Positions 7,398 through 20,766 of a DNA stretch of 64,000 nucleotides are shown here, piece by piece. Where the stretch lies: positions 868,001 through 932,000 of the forward strand of contig NW_026647180.1 of NCBI RefSeq assembly GCF_950295315.1, read 5' to 3'. The notes under the pieces are model-generated. The model was not told the origin of the DNA, searched no databases, and was given only the letters and a program-made list of their open reading frames with translations. Every line of letters starts with the position of its first letter. Position 1 is the first letter of the stretch. The DNA is from Erinaceus europaeus. Its lineage: Eukaryota > Chordata > Mammalia > Eulipotyphla > Erinaceidae. Both the position numbers and the translations under genes were made by a program.

Positions 7398-8124
7398 ATG
7401 AGGAAGGGTAGGGGGAGGGGTAGAGGCAGGGGGAGGAGGGCCGCTGTCAGCAGGCAACGGGTCTACAGGGGCCTCCACTATGGAGGCCTGTGTCCAGGTG
7501 GCTGCCCGCCAGATCCGGGGCAGCTCAGGGCTCCCAGGGCCCTGGGGGGTGTCTGTGGGTTGGGGGCTGTCAGTCAGTCAGTCTGTCTGTGTGTCAGTGC
7601 ACTTGCTTGGACAGGGGCCTGGCGGCCCTTGGACCCCAGCCCTGGGCTGTCAGATGCCGGCCCCGCCCCCGGACACGCCCCCACCGTGCCCCTTGCCTCA
7701 GAGCCCTGCCCACCTGTGCTGGCTTTTGCCTGGGGCTCTGGCTCTGGTGGCTGGCCACCACCCCTAGATCAAGTTCAGGGTGGGTGTCATGGCTGCTGCC
7801 ACCACCACTGCCTCCCTAGGGGTCAACTGGGTGGGCGGGGTCCTCGTGGCCTAGCAACCTCTCGAGCCCTCTGTGATGTCCCCCCCCAGGATTCTGTGCG
7901 CATGCGCACTGGCACTGGGCAGCCCAACTGTCCTGCCACTATGTCAGGCGGCAGCAACTAGACCCCTGGACCCCGGCACAGAGGGACGGAAGAACGGGAG
8001 GACAGCGCTGACCGACGACGGACCTCGGGGCTGGCAGCCAAGAGAGCAAAGGAGGAGGTGCGCCCAGGAGCCAGGGAGCCCGGGCTACAGCTACCTACAT
8101 GCCTGCCTGCCTTGCTGGATGCAG
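7398..8124 (+). promoter_or_regulatory. GC-rich island, unit 2
   Basis: One C lost in CACCCCTAGATC; 8-C run; NRF1 palindrome and donor intact. Confidence 0.5.
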
Positions 8125-8157
8125 GTATGCTAGCTCTGTCCAGGTGGGTTTCTCAGT

Positions 8158-8339
8158 TCCTCTCCTGTCCTCTCCTGTTCTCTCCTGTCCTCTCCTGTCC
8201 TCTCCTGTCCTCTCCTCTCCTGTCCTCTCCTCTCCTGTCCTCTCCTGTCCTCTCCTCTCCTCTCCTGTCCTCTCCTCTCCTCTCCTGTCCTCTCCTCTCC
8301 TCTCCTCTCCTGTCCACTCCTCTCCTCTCTTCTCTCCTC
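8158..8339. repeat. Pentamer satellite, unit 2 (182 bp)
   Basis: Two pentamers shorter than unit 1. It has TGTCCACTCC near its end where all others have TGTCCGCTCC. Confidence 0.95.
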
Positions 8340-9010
8340 ACTTCCGGGTGCCCTGATCACCAGCTCGAGCGCTTTTGACATTTCACCTGTGACAGCTGCC
8401 CACACCCCCCCTCCGCGTCCTTGACGTGACCCAGCTCACAGGCTCACCTGCTCACCCCACCCACACCCACACGCCCCACCACATTCCCTGGATCAGCTCC
8501 TCTACCCTATTCAGCCAAACTGCCCAGTTGGCAATGTATCTGTGCAGGCTTGACTGTCTTTATCATTCAAGGTTATATCTCCTTTTGTACTTAGCTTGTT
8601 TGATTGTGGATGGATAGTTGGATGGATGGATGGATGGATGGATGGATGGATGGATGGATGGATGGATGGAAGAATGGATGGATGGATGGAAGGATCGAGT
8701 GATGCACGGGTTGATCGATTGGTTTTGTAGAGGCAGAGAGCCATCTAGGGGTACTTGAGACCTCTGGCATAAGAGCCCTAGTCTTCTGTCGAATGTAAAA
8801 CATTAACACCTCAATAAATAAATGAATAAATGTATTAAATAAACTGGGTTAAAAAAAACGCGGTGTCTTTTTTAAGGATCATAATAAGGAAAGCATTGTT
8901 CTGAGCCGCCCCTTGAAATATTGGGATATTTCATTTTGCCTTCTTCTTCTTCTTCTTCTTCTTCTTCTTCTTCTTCTTCTTCTTCTTCTTCTTCATCTTC
9001 TTTTTTTTTT

Positions 9011-9225
9011 CTTTGCTTTCTATTATCTTGATTTATTTTTTGGAATGGACAGTCAGGAATTGAGAGACAAGGGAGGGATAGAGATTTTGAGAACCAGAGA
9101 GATACCTGCAGCACATCTGCACCACTTGTAAAGATTTCCCACTGCAGGTCGGAACCAGGGTCTTGAACCGAGGTCCTCCAACAGTTTAACATGAGTGCTT
9201 AACCAGGTGAGGCACCACCTGCTAA
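9011..9225 (-). mobile_element. SINE type II, unit 3
   Basis: Preceded by a long uninterrupted CTT tract (about 8939-8990). Confidence 0.8.
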
Positions 9226-9398
9226 GCTTAATGTGACATTTTTTTTAGCAATGAAAAGAAATTCTCTTGGCTAGGTAAGAAATAAATAAAATATAAATAA
9301 GTAAATAAAAGTGCTTTTACGTTTACACAGTGGAAACACACACTGGGACATATTCTTGTATATTACTTGTAATATTTATTTATTTATTTATTTATTTA

Positions 9399-10415
9399 TT
9401 GCCACAAGGGGTACTTGCCATAGCGCAGTGCCAGTACCACTAATCCACTGCTCCCATGTTCCATTTTTTCCCCTTTCGCTGCCCTTGTGGCTTGAATATT
9501 GTGGTTATTAATAATATTATTATTGTTGTTGTGATAGTTACTGTCCTTGCGGAGAACAGAGAAAAATGGAAAGAGGAGGTTAAAGAGAGATGGGGGAGAG
9601 AAAGATAGGCCCCCTGAAGATCTGCTTCACTATATAAATAAAGCACATTTTCATTTGACTCGATAGAAACACAGAGACACGTATACATGTAGAATACCTG
9701 CATTTTTTATTTATGTATTATTTATCTATTGACTGATTGATTGCCTCCAGGGTTATTGTCAGGGCTAGGGGCCTGCACCACGAACCCACTGCTCCTGCAG
9801 ACCATGTTTTCCCCTTTGGCTGCCCTTGTTGCCTGAACTTTGTTGTGGTTATTATTATCGTTGTTGTTGCTGTTACTGTCCTTGCATAGGACAGAGAGAA
9901 AGGGAGAGAGGAGTGGAAACACGGAAGGGTGAGAGAAAGGTAGACCCCTGCAGGTCTGCTTCACTAGATAAACAAAAAGCATGTACATTTATTTACAAAG
10001 TGGGTACACCGACACATGTACACATGTATATTACCTGTATATTTTCTCTCTGAGTTTATATATATAATGTATGTATTTATTTATTGCATCCAGGGTCACT
10101 GCCAGTGCTCGATACATATACCTGGAATCCACTGCTGCTGCAGACCATTTATTCTCCTTTTGCTGCCCTTGTTGCTTTATCATTGTTGTGCTTCTTCTTA
10201 TTGTTGTTGTTGTTACTGTCCTTACATAGGATAGAGAGAAAGGGATAGGGGAGGGGAAAGTCAGAGGGAGAAGTGACAGATAGAGCCCCTGAAGATCTGC
10301 TTCACCCCCTGTAAAGCTACTCCCCTGCAGGTGGAGGTCTGGGGGCCATACCGCAGATCCTTCTGCCTGTCCCCTCGTTTCCTCCACCACCTCTTAACCC
10401 TCTGACATTCCGCCC
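9399..10415 (-). mobile_element. SINE type I triplet, unit 3
   Basis: Same as unit 2 apart from ACTTGTAATATTTA before body A, shared only with unit 4. Confidence 0.78.
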
Positions 10416-10717
10416 AACCTCCCTGGATTTCCTTTTGACAGCAATATGACCTGTCTATTTTTTGAATCCTCAATATCCTGAGGATCAGTCTTGGAAATAG
10501 TCTCATGAGAAGCCACAGGGGGATCTCTGGAATCAGAGAGCGCCTGGAACAGCAGCTGGGGCTCTAGAGCCAGGGCATGGTCCATCTACCCATCCACCCT
10601 CCATGGAGTCCACTGCCTGCATCTTGGTCCTGCTCCCTCCCAAAAAGATTTTTTTCCCTTGTTTCACTGAGAAACAGGCATCACATAGGAGAGTCAGGCA
10701 GTGGGAAACAAAAAGCC

Positions 10718-10749
<32 letters not shown>

Positions 10750-11558
10750 ACTGATGGACCAGCTTCTGGGAAGTACAGGTTTTGAACCTGAAAACGATCT
10801 CTGCCTCTGCCTGTCTCTGAGTCCACTGGAGGAGCCACTGCCCCAGGCAGACCTTGTGCTCAGAGTGGGGTGTTTTCGCCAGTCCTAGGCTTGCACAGCG
10901 CACTTGGGATTGGGTTGCCTGAGATCCAAATGTTACATAGTAGATTGTTTGCAGTTCCGGCTCCCCAGGACATTGGACAGACCCAACTGCTCTGGGGATA
11001 CCCAGAGAAAAAGACTCTTCCCATCCTTAGTGCAAATGGAGTGGAGGGGGAGGGGAGAGATGTGCATGTGTGGGATACTCATGCCCAGGTGTGTGTGAGG
11101 GGCCCTGACAGGGGTTAGAAGGGGGTTGAGGGGCAGAAGGAGACTGTTTGGGGGGCAGGCTGCAGGCAGGGGAGCCCCTGAATAGGTGCAGGGCTGTGTG
11201 TGCCTGTGGTGGCAGGGCGTTAGGGCAGGTCCCCCTGCAGGATGGTGAAGATGGCAGCTGGGCTGTCCCAGGGCCCCCAGGGCTGGAGGGCAGCAGCAGG
11301 CTGGCAGGAAAGGAGGCAAACAGTAGATGACAGTTGGGGAGCTGGGGGACAGGGGGCAAGGGGAAAAGGGGGCATCCTTGCGGAGAAGGGGGAGGGGGCT
11401 GGACTGGAGAGTGGGTGGAGCTGGAGGCAGGCAGGTCCCAAGAATCAGGAACTGACAGGGCCAGATACCTGCACCCACCCACTGGATAGCAGCTGCAGCA
11501 GCCAGAGCAGCAGCCCTGGCTTGCCTAGGCCAAGGGCCCTGAGTGAGTCCCTCTGAGG

Positions 11559-12285
11559 ATGAGGAAGGGTAGGGGGAGGGGTAGAGGCAGGGGGAGGAGG
11601 GCCGCTGTCAGCAGGCAACGGGTCTACAGGGGCCTCCACTATGGAGGCCTGTGTCCAGGTGGCTGCCCGCCAGATCCGGGGCAGCTCAGGGCTCCCAGGG
11701 CCCTGGGGGGTGTCTGTGGGTTGGGGGCTGTCAGTCAGTCAGTCTGTCTGTGTGTCAGTGCACTTGCTTGGACAGGGGCCTGGCGGCCCTTGGACCCCAG
11801 CCCTGGGCTGTCAGATGCCGGCCCCGCCCCCGGACACGCCCCCACCGTGCCCCTTGCCTCAGAGCCCTGCCCACCTGTGCTGGCTTTTGCCTGGGGCTCT
11901 GGCTCTGGTGGCTGGCCACCACCCCTAGATCAAGTTCAGGGTGGGTGTCATGGCTGCTGCCACCACCACTGCCTCCCTAGGGGTCAACTGGGTGGGCGGG
12001 GTCCTCGTGGCCTAGCAACCTCTCGAGCCCTCTGTGATGTCCCCCCCCAGGATTCTGTGCGCATGCGCACTGGCACTGGGCAGCCCAACTGTCCTGCCAC
12101 TATGTCAGGCGGCAGCAACTAGACCCCTGGACCCCGGCACAGAGGGACGGAAGAACGGGAGGACAGCGCTGACCGACGACGGACCTCGGGGCTGGCAGCC
12201 AAGAGAGCAAAGGAGGAGGTGCGCCCAGGAGCCAGGGAGCCCGGGCTACAGCTACCTACATGCCTGCCTGCCTTGCTGGATGCAG
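11559..12285 (+). promoter_or_regulatory. GC-rich island, unit 3
   Basis: Same as unit 2 as far as I can see: CACCCCTAGATC, 8-C run, intact NRF1 palindrome. Confidence 0.5.
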
Positions 12286-12318
12286 GTATGCTAGCTCTGT
12301 CCAGGTGGGTTTCTCAGT

Positions 12319-12500
12319 TCCTCTCCTGTCCTCTCCTGTTCTCTCCTGTCCTCTCCTGTCCTCTCCTGTCCTCTCCTCTCCTGTCCTCTCCTCTCCTGTC
12401 CTCTCCTGTCCTCTCCTCTCCTCTCCTGTCCTCTCCTCTCCTCTCCTGTCCTCTCCTCTCCTCTCCTCTCCTGTCCGCTCCTCTCCTCTCTTCTCTCCTC
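12319..12500. repeat. Pentamer satellite, unit 3 (182 bp)
   Basis: Same length and variant order as units 4 and 5. Confidence 0.95.
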
Positions 12501-13142
12501 ACTTCCGGGTGCCCTGATCACCAGCTCGAGCGCTTTTGACATTTCACCTGTGACAGCTGCCCACACCCCCCCTCCGCGTCCTTGACGTGACCCAGCTCAC
12601 AGGCTCACCTGCTCACCCCACCCACACCCACACGCCCCACCACATTCCCTGGATCAGCTCCTCTACCCTATTCAGCCAAACTGCCCAGTTGGCAATGTAT
12701 CTGTGCAGGCTTGACTGTCTTTATCATTCAAGGTTATATCTCCTTTTGTACTTAGCTTGTTTGATTGTGGATGGATAGTTGGATGGATGGATGGATGGAT
12801 GGATGGATGGATGGATGGATGGAAGAATGGATGGATGGATGGAAGGATCGAGTGATGCACGGGTTGATCGATTGGTTTTGTAGAGGCAGAGAGCCATCTA
12901 GGGGTACTTGAGACCTCTGGCATAAGAGCCCTAGTCTTCTGTCGAATGTAAAACATTAACACCTCAATAAATAAATGAATAAATGTATTAAATAAACTGG
13001 GTTAAAAAAAACGCGGTGTCTTTTTTAAGGATCATAATAAGGAAAGCATTGTTCTGAGCCGCCCCTTGAAATATTGGGATATTTCATTTTGCCTTCTTCT
13101 TCTTCTTCTTCTTCTTCTTCTTCTTCATCTTCTTTTTTTTTT

Positions 13143-13357
13143 CTTTGCTTTCTATTATCTTGATTTATTTTTTGGAATGGACAGTCAGGAATTGAGAGAC
13201 AAGGGAGGGATAGAGATTTTGAGAACCAGAGAGATACCTGCAGCACATCTGCACCACTTGTAAAGATTTCCCACTGCAGGTCGGAACCAGGGTCTTGAAC
13301 CGAGGTCCTCCAACAGTTTAACATGAGTGCTTAACCAGGTGAGGCACCACCTGCTAA
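13143..13357 (-). mobile_element. SINE type II, unit 4
   Basis: Body as in unit 3; the CTT tract is much shorter than in unit 3. Confidence 0.8.
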
Positions 13358-13530
13358 GCTTAATGTGACATTTTTTTTAGCAATGAAAAGAAATTCTCTT
13401 GGCTAGGTAAGAAATAAATAAAATATAAATAAGTAAATAAAAGTGCTTTTACGTTTACACAGTGGAAACACACACTGGGACATATTCTTGTATATTACTT
13501 GTAATATTTATTTATTTATTTATTTATTTA

Positions 13531-14547
13531 TTGCCACAAGGGGTACTTGCCATAGCGCAGTGCCAGTACCACTAATCCACTGCTCCCATGTTCCATTTTT
13601 TCCCCTTTCGCTGCCCTTGTGGCTTGAATATTGTGGTTATTAATAATATTATTATTGTTGTTGTGATAGTTACTGTCCTTGCGGAGAACAGAGAAAAATG
13701 GAAAGAGGAGGTTAAAGAGAGATGGGGGAGAGAAAGATAGGCCCCCTGAAGATCTGCTTCACTATATAAATAAAGCACATTTTCATTTGACTCGATAGAA
13801 ACACAGAGACACGTATACATGTAGAATACCTGCATTTTTTATTTATGTATTATTTATCTATTGACTGATTGATTGCCTCCAGGGTTATTGTCAGGGCTAG
13901 GGGCCTGCACCACGAACCCACTGCTCCTGCAGACCATGTTTTCCCCTTTGGCTGCCCTTGTTGCCTGAACTTTGTTGTGGTTATTATTATCGTTGTTGTT
14001 GCTGTTACTGTCCTTGCATAGGACAGAGAGAAAGGGAGAGAGGAGTGGAAACACGGAAGGGTGAGAGAAAGGTAGACCCCTGCAGGTCTGCTTCACTAGA
14101 TAAACAAAAAGCATGTACATTTATTTACAAAGTGGGTACACCGACACATGTACACATGTATATTACCTGTATATTTTCTCTCTGAGTTTATATATATAAT
14201 GTATGTATTTATTTATTGCATCCAGGGTCACTGCCAGTGCTCGATACATATACCTGGAATCCACTGCTGCTGCAGACCATTTATTCTCCTTTTGCTGCCC
14301 TTGTTGCTTGATCATTGTTGTGCTTCTTCTTATTGTTGTTGTTGTTACTGTCCTTACATAGGATAGAGAGAAAGGGATAGGGGAGGGGAAAGTCAGAGGG
14401 AGAAGTGACAGATAGAGCCCCTGAAGATCTGCTTCACCCCCTGTAAAGCTACTCCCCTGCAGGTGGAGGTCTGGGGGCCATACCGCAGATCCTTCTGCCT
14501 GTCCCCTCGTTTCCTCCACCACCTCTTAACCCTCTGACATTCCGCCC
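13531..14547 (-). mobile_element. SINE type I triplet, unit 4
   Basis: First unit with GCTTGATCATTG in body C. Confidence 0.78.
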
Positions 14548-14846
14548 AACCTCCCTGGATTTCCTTTTGACAGCAATATGACCTGTCTATTTTTTGAATC
14601 CTCAATATCCTGAGGATCAGTCTTGGAAATAGTCTCATGAGAAGCCACAGGGGGATCTCTGGAATCAGAGAGCGCCTGGAACAGCAGCTGGGGCTCTAGA
14701 GCCAGGGCATGGTCCATCTACCCATCCACCCTCCATGGAGTCCACTGCCTGCATCTTGGTCCTGCTCCCTCCCAAAAAGATTTTTTTCCCTTGTTTCACT
14801 GAGAAACAGGCATCACATAGGAGAGTCAGGCAGTGGGAAACAAAAA

Positions 14847-14882
<36 letters not shown>

Positions 14883-15691
14883 ACTGATGGACCAGCTTCT
14901 GGGAAGTACAGGTTTTGAACCTGAAAACGCTCTCTGCCTCTGCCTGTCTCTGAGTCCACTGGAGGAGCCACTGCCCCAGGCAGACCTTGTGCTCAGAGTG
15001 GGGTGTTTTCGCCAGTCCTAGGCTTGCACAGCGCACTTGGGATTGGGTTGCCTGAGATCCAAATGTTACATAGTAGATTGTTTGCAGTTCCGGCTCCCCA
15101 GGACATTGGACAGACCCAACTGCTCTGGGGATACCCAGAGAAAAAGACTCTTCCCATCCTTAGTGCAAATGGAGTGGAGGGGGAGGGGAGAGATGTGCAT
15201 GTGTGGGATACTCATGCCCAGGTGTGTGTGAGGGGCCCTGACAGGGGTTAGAAGGGGGTTGAGGGGCAGAAGGAGACTGTTTGGGGGGCAGGCTGCAGGC
15301 AGGGGAGCCCCTGAATAGGTGCAGGGCTGTGTGTGCCTGTGGTGGCAGGGCGTTAGGGCAGGTCCCCCTGCAGGATGGTGAAGATGGCAGCTGGGCTGTC
15401 CCAGGGCCCCCAGGGCTGGAGGGCAGCAGCAGGCTGGCAGGAAAGGAGGCAAACAGTAGATGACAGTTGGGGAGCTGGGGGACAGGGGGCAAGGGGAAAA
15501 GGGGGCATCCTTGCGGAGAAGGGGGAGGGGGCTGGACTGGAGAGTGGGTGGAGCTGGAGGCAGGCAGGTCCCAAGAATCAGGAACTGACAGGGCCAGATA
15601 CCTGCACCCACCCACTGGATAGCAGCTGCAGCAGCCAGAGCAGCAGCCCTGGCTTGCCTAGGCCAAGGGCCCTGAGTGAGTCCCTCTGAGG

Positions 15692-16418
15692 ATGAGGAAG
15701 GGTAGGGGGAGGGGTAGAGGCAGGGGGAGGAGGGCCGCTGTCAGCAGGCAACGGGTCTACAGGGGCCTCCACTATGGAGGCCTGTGTCCAGGTGGCTGCC
15801 CGCCAGATCCGGGGCAGCTCAGGGCTCCCAGGGCCCTGGGGGGTGTCTGTGGGTTGGGGGCTGTCAGTCAGTCAGTCTGTCTGTGTGTCAGTGCACTTGC
15901 TTGGACAGGGGCCTGGCGGCCCTTGGACCCCAGCCCTGGGCTGTCAGATGCCGGCCCCGCCCCCGGACACGCCCCCACCGTGCCCCTTGCCTCAGAGCCC
16001 TGCCCACCTGTGCTGGCTTTTGCCTGGGGCTCTGGCTCTGGTGGCTGGCCACCACCCCTAGATCAAGTTCAGGGTGGGTGTCATGGCTGCTGCCACCACC
16101 ACTGCCTCCCTAGGGGTCAACTGGGTGGGCGGGGTCCTCGTGGCCTAGCAACCTCTCGAGCCCTCTGTGATGTCCCCCCCCAGGATTCTGTGCGCATGCG
16201 CACTGGCACTGGGCAGCCCAACTGTCCTGCCACTATGTCAGGCGGCAGCAACTAGACCCCTGGACCCCGGCACAGAGGGACGGAAGAACGGGAGGACAGC
16301 GCTGACCGACGACGGACCTCGGGGCTGGCAGCCAAGAGAGCAAAGGAGGAGGTGCGCCCAGGAGCCAGGGAGCCCGGGCTACAGCTACCTACATGCCTGC
16401 CTGCCTTGCTGGATGCAG
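15692..16418 (+). promoter_or_regulatory. GC-rich island, unit 4
   Basis: Matches units 2, 3 and 5. Confidence 0.5.
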
Positions 16419-16451
16419 GTATGCTAGCTCTGTCCAGGTGGGTTTCTCAGT

Positions 16452-16633
16452 TCCTCTCCTGTCCTCTCCTGTTCTCTCCTGTCCTCTCCTGTCCTCTCCT
16501 GTCCTCTCCTCTCCTGTCCTCTCCTCTCCTGTCCTCTCCTGTCCTCTCCTCTCCTCTCCTGTCCTCTCCTCTCCTCTCCTGTCCTCTCCTCTCCTCTCCT
16601 CTCCTGTCCGCTCCTCTCCTCTCTTCTCTCCTC
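16452..16633. repeat. Pentamer satellite, unit 4 (182 bp)
   Basis: As unit 3. Confidence 0.95.
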
Positions 16634-17275
16634 ACTTCCGGGTGCCCTGATCACCAGCTCGAGCGCTTTTGACATTTCACCTGTGACAGCTGCCCACACC
16701 CCCCCTCCGCGTCCTTGACGTGACCCAGCTCACAGGCTCACCTGCTCACCCCACCCACACCCACACGCCCCACCACATTCCCTGGATCAGCTCCTCTACC
16801 CTATTCAGCCAAACTGCCCAGTTGGCAATGTATCTGTGCAGGCTTGACTGTCTTTATCATTCAAGGTTATATCTCCTTTTGTACTTAGCTTGTTTGATTG
16901 TGGATGGATAGTTGGATGGATGGATGGATGGATGGATGGATGGATGGATGGATGGAAGAATGGATGGATGGATGGAAGGATCGAGTGATGCACGGGTTGA
17001 TCGATTGGTTTTGTAGAGGCAGAGAGCCATCTAGGGGTACTTGAGACCTCTGGCATAAGAGCCCTAGTCTTCTGTCGAATGTAAAACATTAACACCTCAA
17101 TAAATAAATGAATAAATGTATTAAATAAACTGGGTTAAAAAAAACGCGGTGTCTTTTTTAAGGATCATAATAAGGAAAGCATTGTTCTGAGCCGCCCCTT
17201 GAAATATTGGGATATTTCATTTTGCCTTCTTCTTCTTCTTCTTCTTCTTCTTCTTCTTCATCTTCTTTTTTTTTT

Positions 17276-17490
17276 CTTTGCTTTCTATTATCTTGATTTA
17301 TTTTTTGGAATGGACAGTCAGGAATTGAGAGACAAGGGAGGGATAGAGATTTTGAGAACCAGAGAGATACCTGCAGCACATCTGCACCACTTGTAAAGAT
17401 TTCCCACTGCAGGTCGGAACCAGGGTCTTGAACCGAGGTCCTCCAACAGTTTAACATGAGTGCTTAACCAGGTGAGGCACCACCTGCTAA
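17276..17490 (-). mobile_element. SINE type II, unit 5
   Basis: Body as in unit 4. The spacer after it carries the AAATATTTAAATAAG insertion. Confidence 0.8.
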
Positions 17491-17661
17491 GCTTAATGTG
17501 ACATTTTTTTTAGCAATGAAAAGAAATTCTCTTGGCTAGGTAAGAAATAAATAAAATATTTAAATAAGTAAATAAAAGTGCTTTTACGTTTACACAGTGG
17601 AAACACACACTGGGACATATTCTTGTATATTACTTGTATTATTTATTTATTTATTTATTTA

Positions 17662-18678
17662 TTGCCACAAGGGGTACTTGCCATAGCGCAGTGCCAGTAC
17701 CACTAATCCACTGCTCCCATGTTCCATTTTTTCCCCTTTCGCTGCCCTTGTGGCTTGAATATTGTGGTTATTAATAATATTATTATTGTTGTTGTGATAG
17801 TTACTGTCCTTGCGGAGAACAGAGAAAAATGGAAAGAGGAGGTTAAAGAGAGATGGGGGAGAGAAAGATAGGCCCCCTGAAGATCTGCTTCACTATATAA
17901 ATAAAGCACATTTTCATTTGACTCGATAGAAACACAGAGACACGTATACATGTAGAATACCTGCATTTTTTATTTATGTATTATTTATCTATTGACTGAT
18001 TGATTGCCTCCAGGGTTATTGTCAGGGCTAGGGGCCTGCACCACGAACCCACTGCTCCTGCAGACCATGTTTTCCCCTTTGGCTGCCCTTGTTGCCTGAA
18101 CTTTGTTGTGGTTATTATTATCGTTGTTGTTGCTGTTACTGTCCTTGCATAGGACAGAGAGAAAGGGAGAGAGGAGTGGAAACACGGAAGGGTGAGAGAA
18201 AGGTAGACCCCTGCAGGTCTGCTTCACTAGATAAACAAAAAGCATGTACATTTATTTACAAAGTGGGTACACCGACACATGTACACATGTATATTACCTG
18301 TATATTTTCTCTCTGAGTTTATATATATAATGTATGTATTTATTTATTGCATCCAGGGTCACTGCCAGTGCTCGATACATATACCTGGAATCCACTGCTG
18401 CTGCAGACCATTTATTCTCCTTTTGCTGCCCTTGTTGCTTGATCATTGTTGTGCTTCTTCTTATTGTTGTTGTTGTTACTGTCCTTACATAGGATAGAGA
18501 GAAAGGGATAGGGGAGGGGAAAGTCAGAGGGAGAAGTGACAGATAGAGCCCCTGAAGATCTGCTTCACCCCCTGTAAAGCTACTCCCCTGCAGGTGGAGG
18601 TCTGGGGGCCATACCGCAGATCCTTCTGCCTGTCCCCTCGTTTCCTCCACCACCTCTTAACCCTCTGACATTCCGCCC
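17662..18678 (-). mobile_element. SINE type I triplet, unit 5
   Basis: ACTTGTATTATTTA before body A, unlike units 3 and 4; GCTTGATCATTG in body C. Confidence 0.78.
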
Positions 18679-18978
18679 AACCTCCCTGGATTTCCTTTTG
18701 ACAGCAATATGACCTGTCTATTTTTTGAATCCTCAATATCCTGAGGATCAGTCTTGGAAATAGTCTCATGAGAAGCCACAGGGGGATCTCTGGAATCAGA
18801 GAGCGCCTGGAACAGCAGCTGGGGCTCTAGAGCCAGGGCATGGTCCATCTACCCATCCACCCTCCATGGAGTCCACCTGCCTGCATCTTGGTCCTGCTCC
18901 CTCCCAAAAAGATTTTTTTCCCTTGTTTCACTGAGAAACAGGCATCACATAGGAGAGTCAGGCAGTGGGAAACAAAAA

Positions 18979-19015
<37 letters not shown>

Positions 19016-19824
19016 ACTGATGGACCAGCTTCTGGGAAGTACAGGTTTTGAACCTGAAAACGCTGTCTGCCTCTGCCTGTCTCTGAGTCCACTGGAGGAG
19101 CCACTGCCCCAGGCAGACCTTGTGCTCAGAGTGGGGTGTTTTCGCCAGTCCTAGGCTTGCACAGCGCACTTGGGATTGGGTTGCCTGAGATCCAAATGTT
19201 ACATTGTAGATTGTTTGCAGTTCCGGCTCCCCAGAACATTGGACAGACCCAACTGCTCTGGGGATACCCAGAGAAAAAGACTCTTCCCATCCTTAGTGCA
19301 AATGGAGTGGAGGGGGAGGGGAGAGATGTGCATGTGTAGGATACTCATGCCCAGGTGTGTGTGAGGGGCCCTGACAGGGGTTAGAAGGGGGTTGAGGGGC
19401 AGAAGGAGACTGTTTGGGGGGCAGGCTGCAGGCAGGGGAGCCCCTGAATAGGTGCAGGGCTGTGTGTGCCTGTGGTGGCAGGGCGTTAGGGCAGGTCCCC
19501 CTGCAGGATGGTGAAGATGGCAGCTGGGCTGTCCCAGGGCCCCCAGGGCTGGAGGGCAGCAGCAGGCTGGCAGGAAAGGAGGCAAACAGTAGATGACAGT
19601 TGGGGAGCTGGGGGACAGGGGGCAAGGGGAAAAGGGGGCATCCTTGCGGAGAAGGGGGAGGGGGCTGGACTGGAGAGTGGGTGGAGCTGGAGGCAGGCAG
19701 GTCCCAAGAATCAGGAACTGACAGGGCCAGATACCTGCACCCACCCACTGGATAGCAGCTGCAGCAGCCAGAGCAGCAGCCCTGGCTTGCCTAGGCCAAG
19801 GGCCCTGAGTGAGTCCCTCTGAGG

Positions 19825-20551
19825 ATGAGGAAGGGTAGGGGGAGGGGTAGAGGCAGGGGGAGGAGGGCCGCTGTCAGCAGGCAACGGGTCTACAGGGGCC
19901 TCCACTATGGAGGCCTGTGTCCAGGTGGCTGCCCGCCAGATCCGGGGCAGCTCAGGGCTCCCAGGGCCCTGGGGGGTGTCTGTGGGTTGGGGGCTGTCAG
20001 TCAGTCAGTCTGTCTGTGTGTCAGTGCACTTGCTTGGACAGGGGCCTGGCGGCCCTTGGACCCCAGCCCTGGGCTGTCAGATGCCGGCCCCGCCCCCGGA
20101 CACGCCCCCACCGTGCCCCTTGCCTCAGAGCCCTGCCCACCTGTGCTGGCTTTTGCCTGGGGCTCTGGCTCTGGTGGCTGGCCACCACCCCTAGATCAAG
20201 TTCAGGGTGGGTGTCATGGCTGCTGCCACCACCACTGCCTCCCTAGGGGTCAACTGGGTGGGCGGGGTCCTCGTGGCCTAGCAACCTCTCGAGCCCTCTG
20301 TGATGTCCCCCCCCAGGATTCTGTGCGCATGCGCACTGGCACTGGGCAGCCCAACTGTCCTGCCACTATGTCAGGCGGCAGCAACTAGACCCCTGGACCC
20401 CGGCACAGAGGGACGGAAGAACGGGAGGACAGCGCTGACCGACGACGGACCTCGGGGCTGGCAGCCAAGAGAGCAAAGGAGGAGGTGCGCCCAGGAGCCA
20501 GGGAGCCCGGGCTACAGCTACCTACATGCCTGCCTGCCTTGCTGGATGCAG
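19825..20551 (+). promoter_or_regulatory. GC-rich island, unit 5
   Basis: Matches unit 4. Confidence 0.5.
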
Positions 20552-20584
20552 GTATGCTAGCTCTGTCCAGGTGGGTTTCTCAGT

Positions 20585-20766
20585 TCCTCTCCTGTCCTCT
20601 CCTGTTCTCTCCTGTCCTCTCCTGTCCTCTCCTGTCCTCTCCTCTCCTGTCCTCTCCTCTCCTGTCCTCTCCTGTCCTCTCCTCTCCTCTCCTGTCCTCT
20701 CCTCTCCTCTCCTGTCCTCTCCTCTCCTCTCCTCTCCTGTCCGCTCCTCTCCTCTCTTCTCTCCTC
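20585..20766. repeat. Pentamer satellite, unit 5 (182 bp)
   Basis: As units 3 and 4. Confidence 0.95.

Larger units (their letters stand above)
4287..8425. repeat. Macrosatellite unit 2 (4139 bp)
   Basis: First member of the unit 2-6 subfamily: it has CTCTACCCTA near 4362 (others CTCTGCCCTA), the short ATTGACTGATTG run near 5561 (12 bases missing), and loss of one C in CACCCCTAGATC near 7761. Unlike units 3-6 it still has GCTTGGTTG near 4455 and GAGCAGCCCC near 4744, so the subfamily markers change part-way along the unit. It has the longest poly-T tract, 34 T at 6550-6583. Confidence 0.97.
8426..12586. repeat. Macrosatellite unit 3 (4161 bp)
   Basis: Unit 2-6 subfamily. From here to unit 6 the start of the unit reads GCTTGTTTG (near 8595) and GAGCCGCCCC (near 8904). 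It shares ACATAGTAG (near 10935) with units 2 and 4. Apart from microsatellite lengths it differs from unit 4 at only a handful of positions, for example AACGATCTC near 10793. Confidence 0.97.
12587..16719. repeat. Macrosatellite unit 4 (4133 bp)
   Basis: Unit 2-6 subfamily. It is the first unit with GCTTGATCATTG (near 14305) in the full-length SINE, a change kept through unit 8. It still has ACATAGTAG near 15069, as in units 2 and 3. It has the same length as unit 5. Confidence 0.97.
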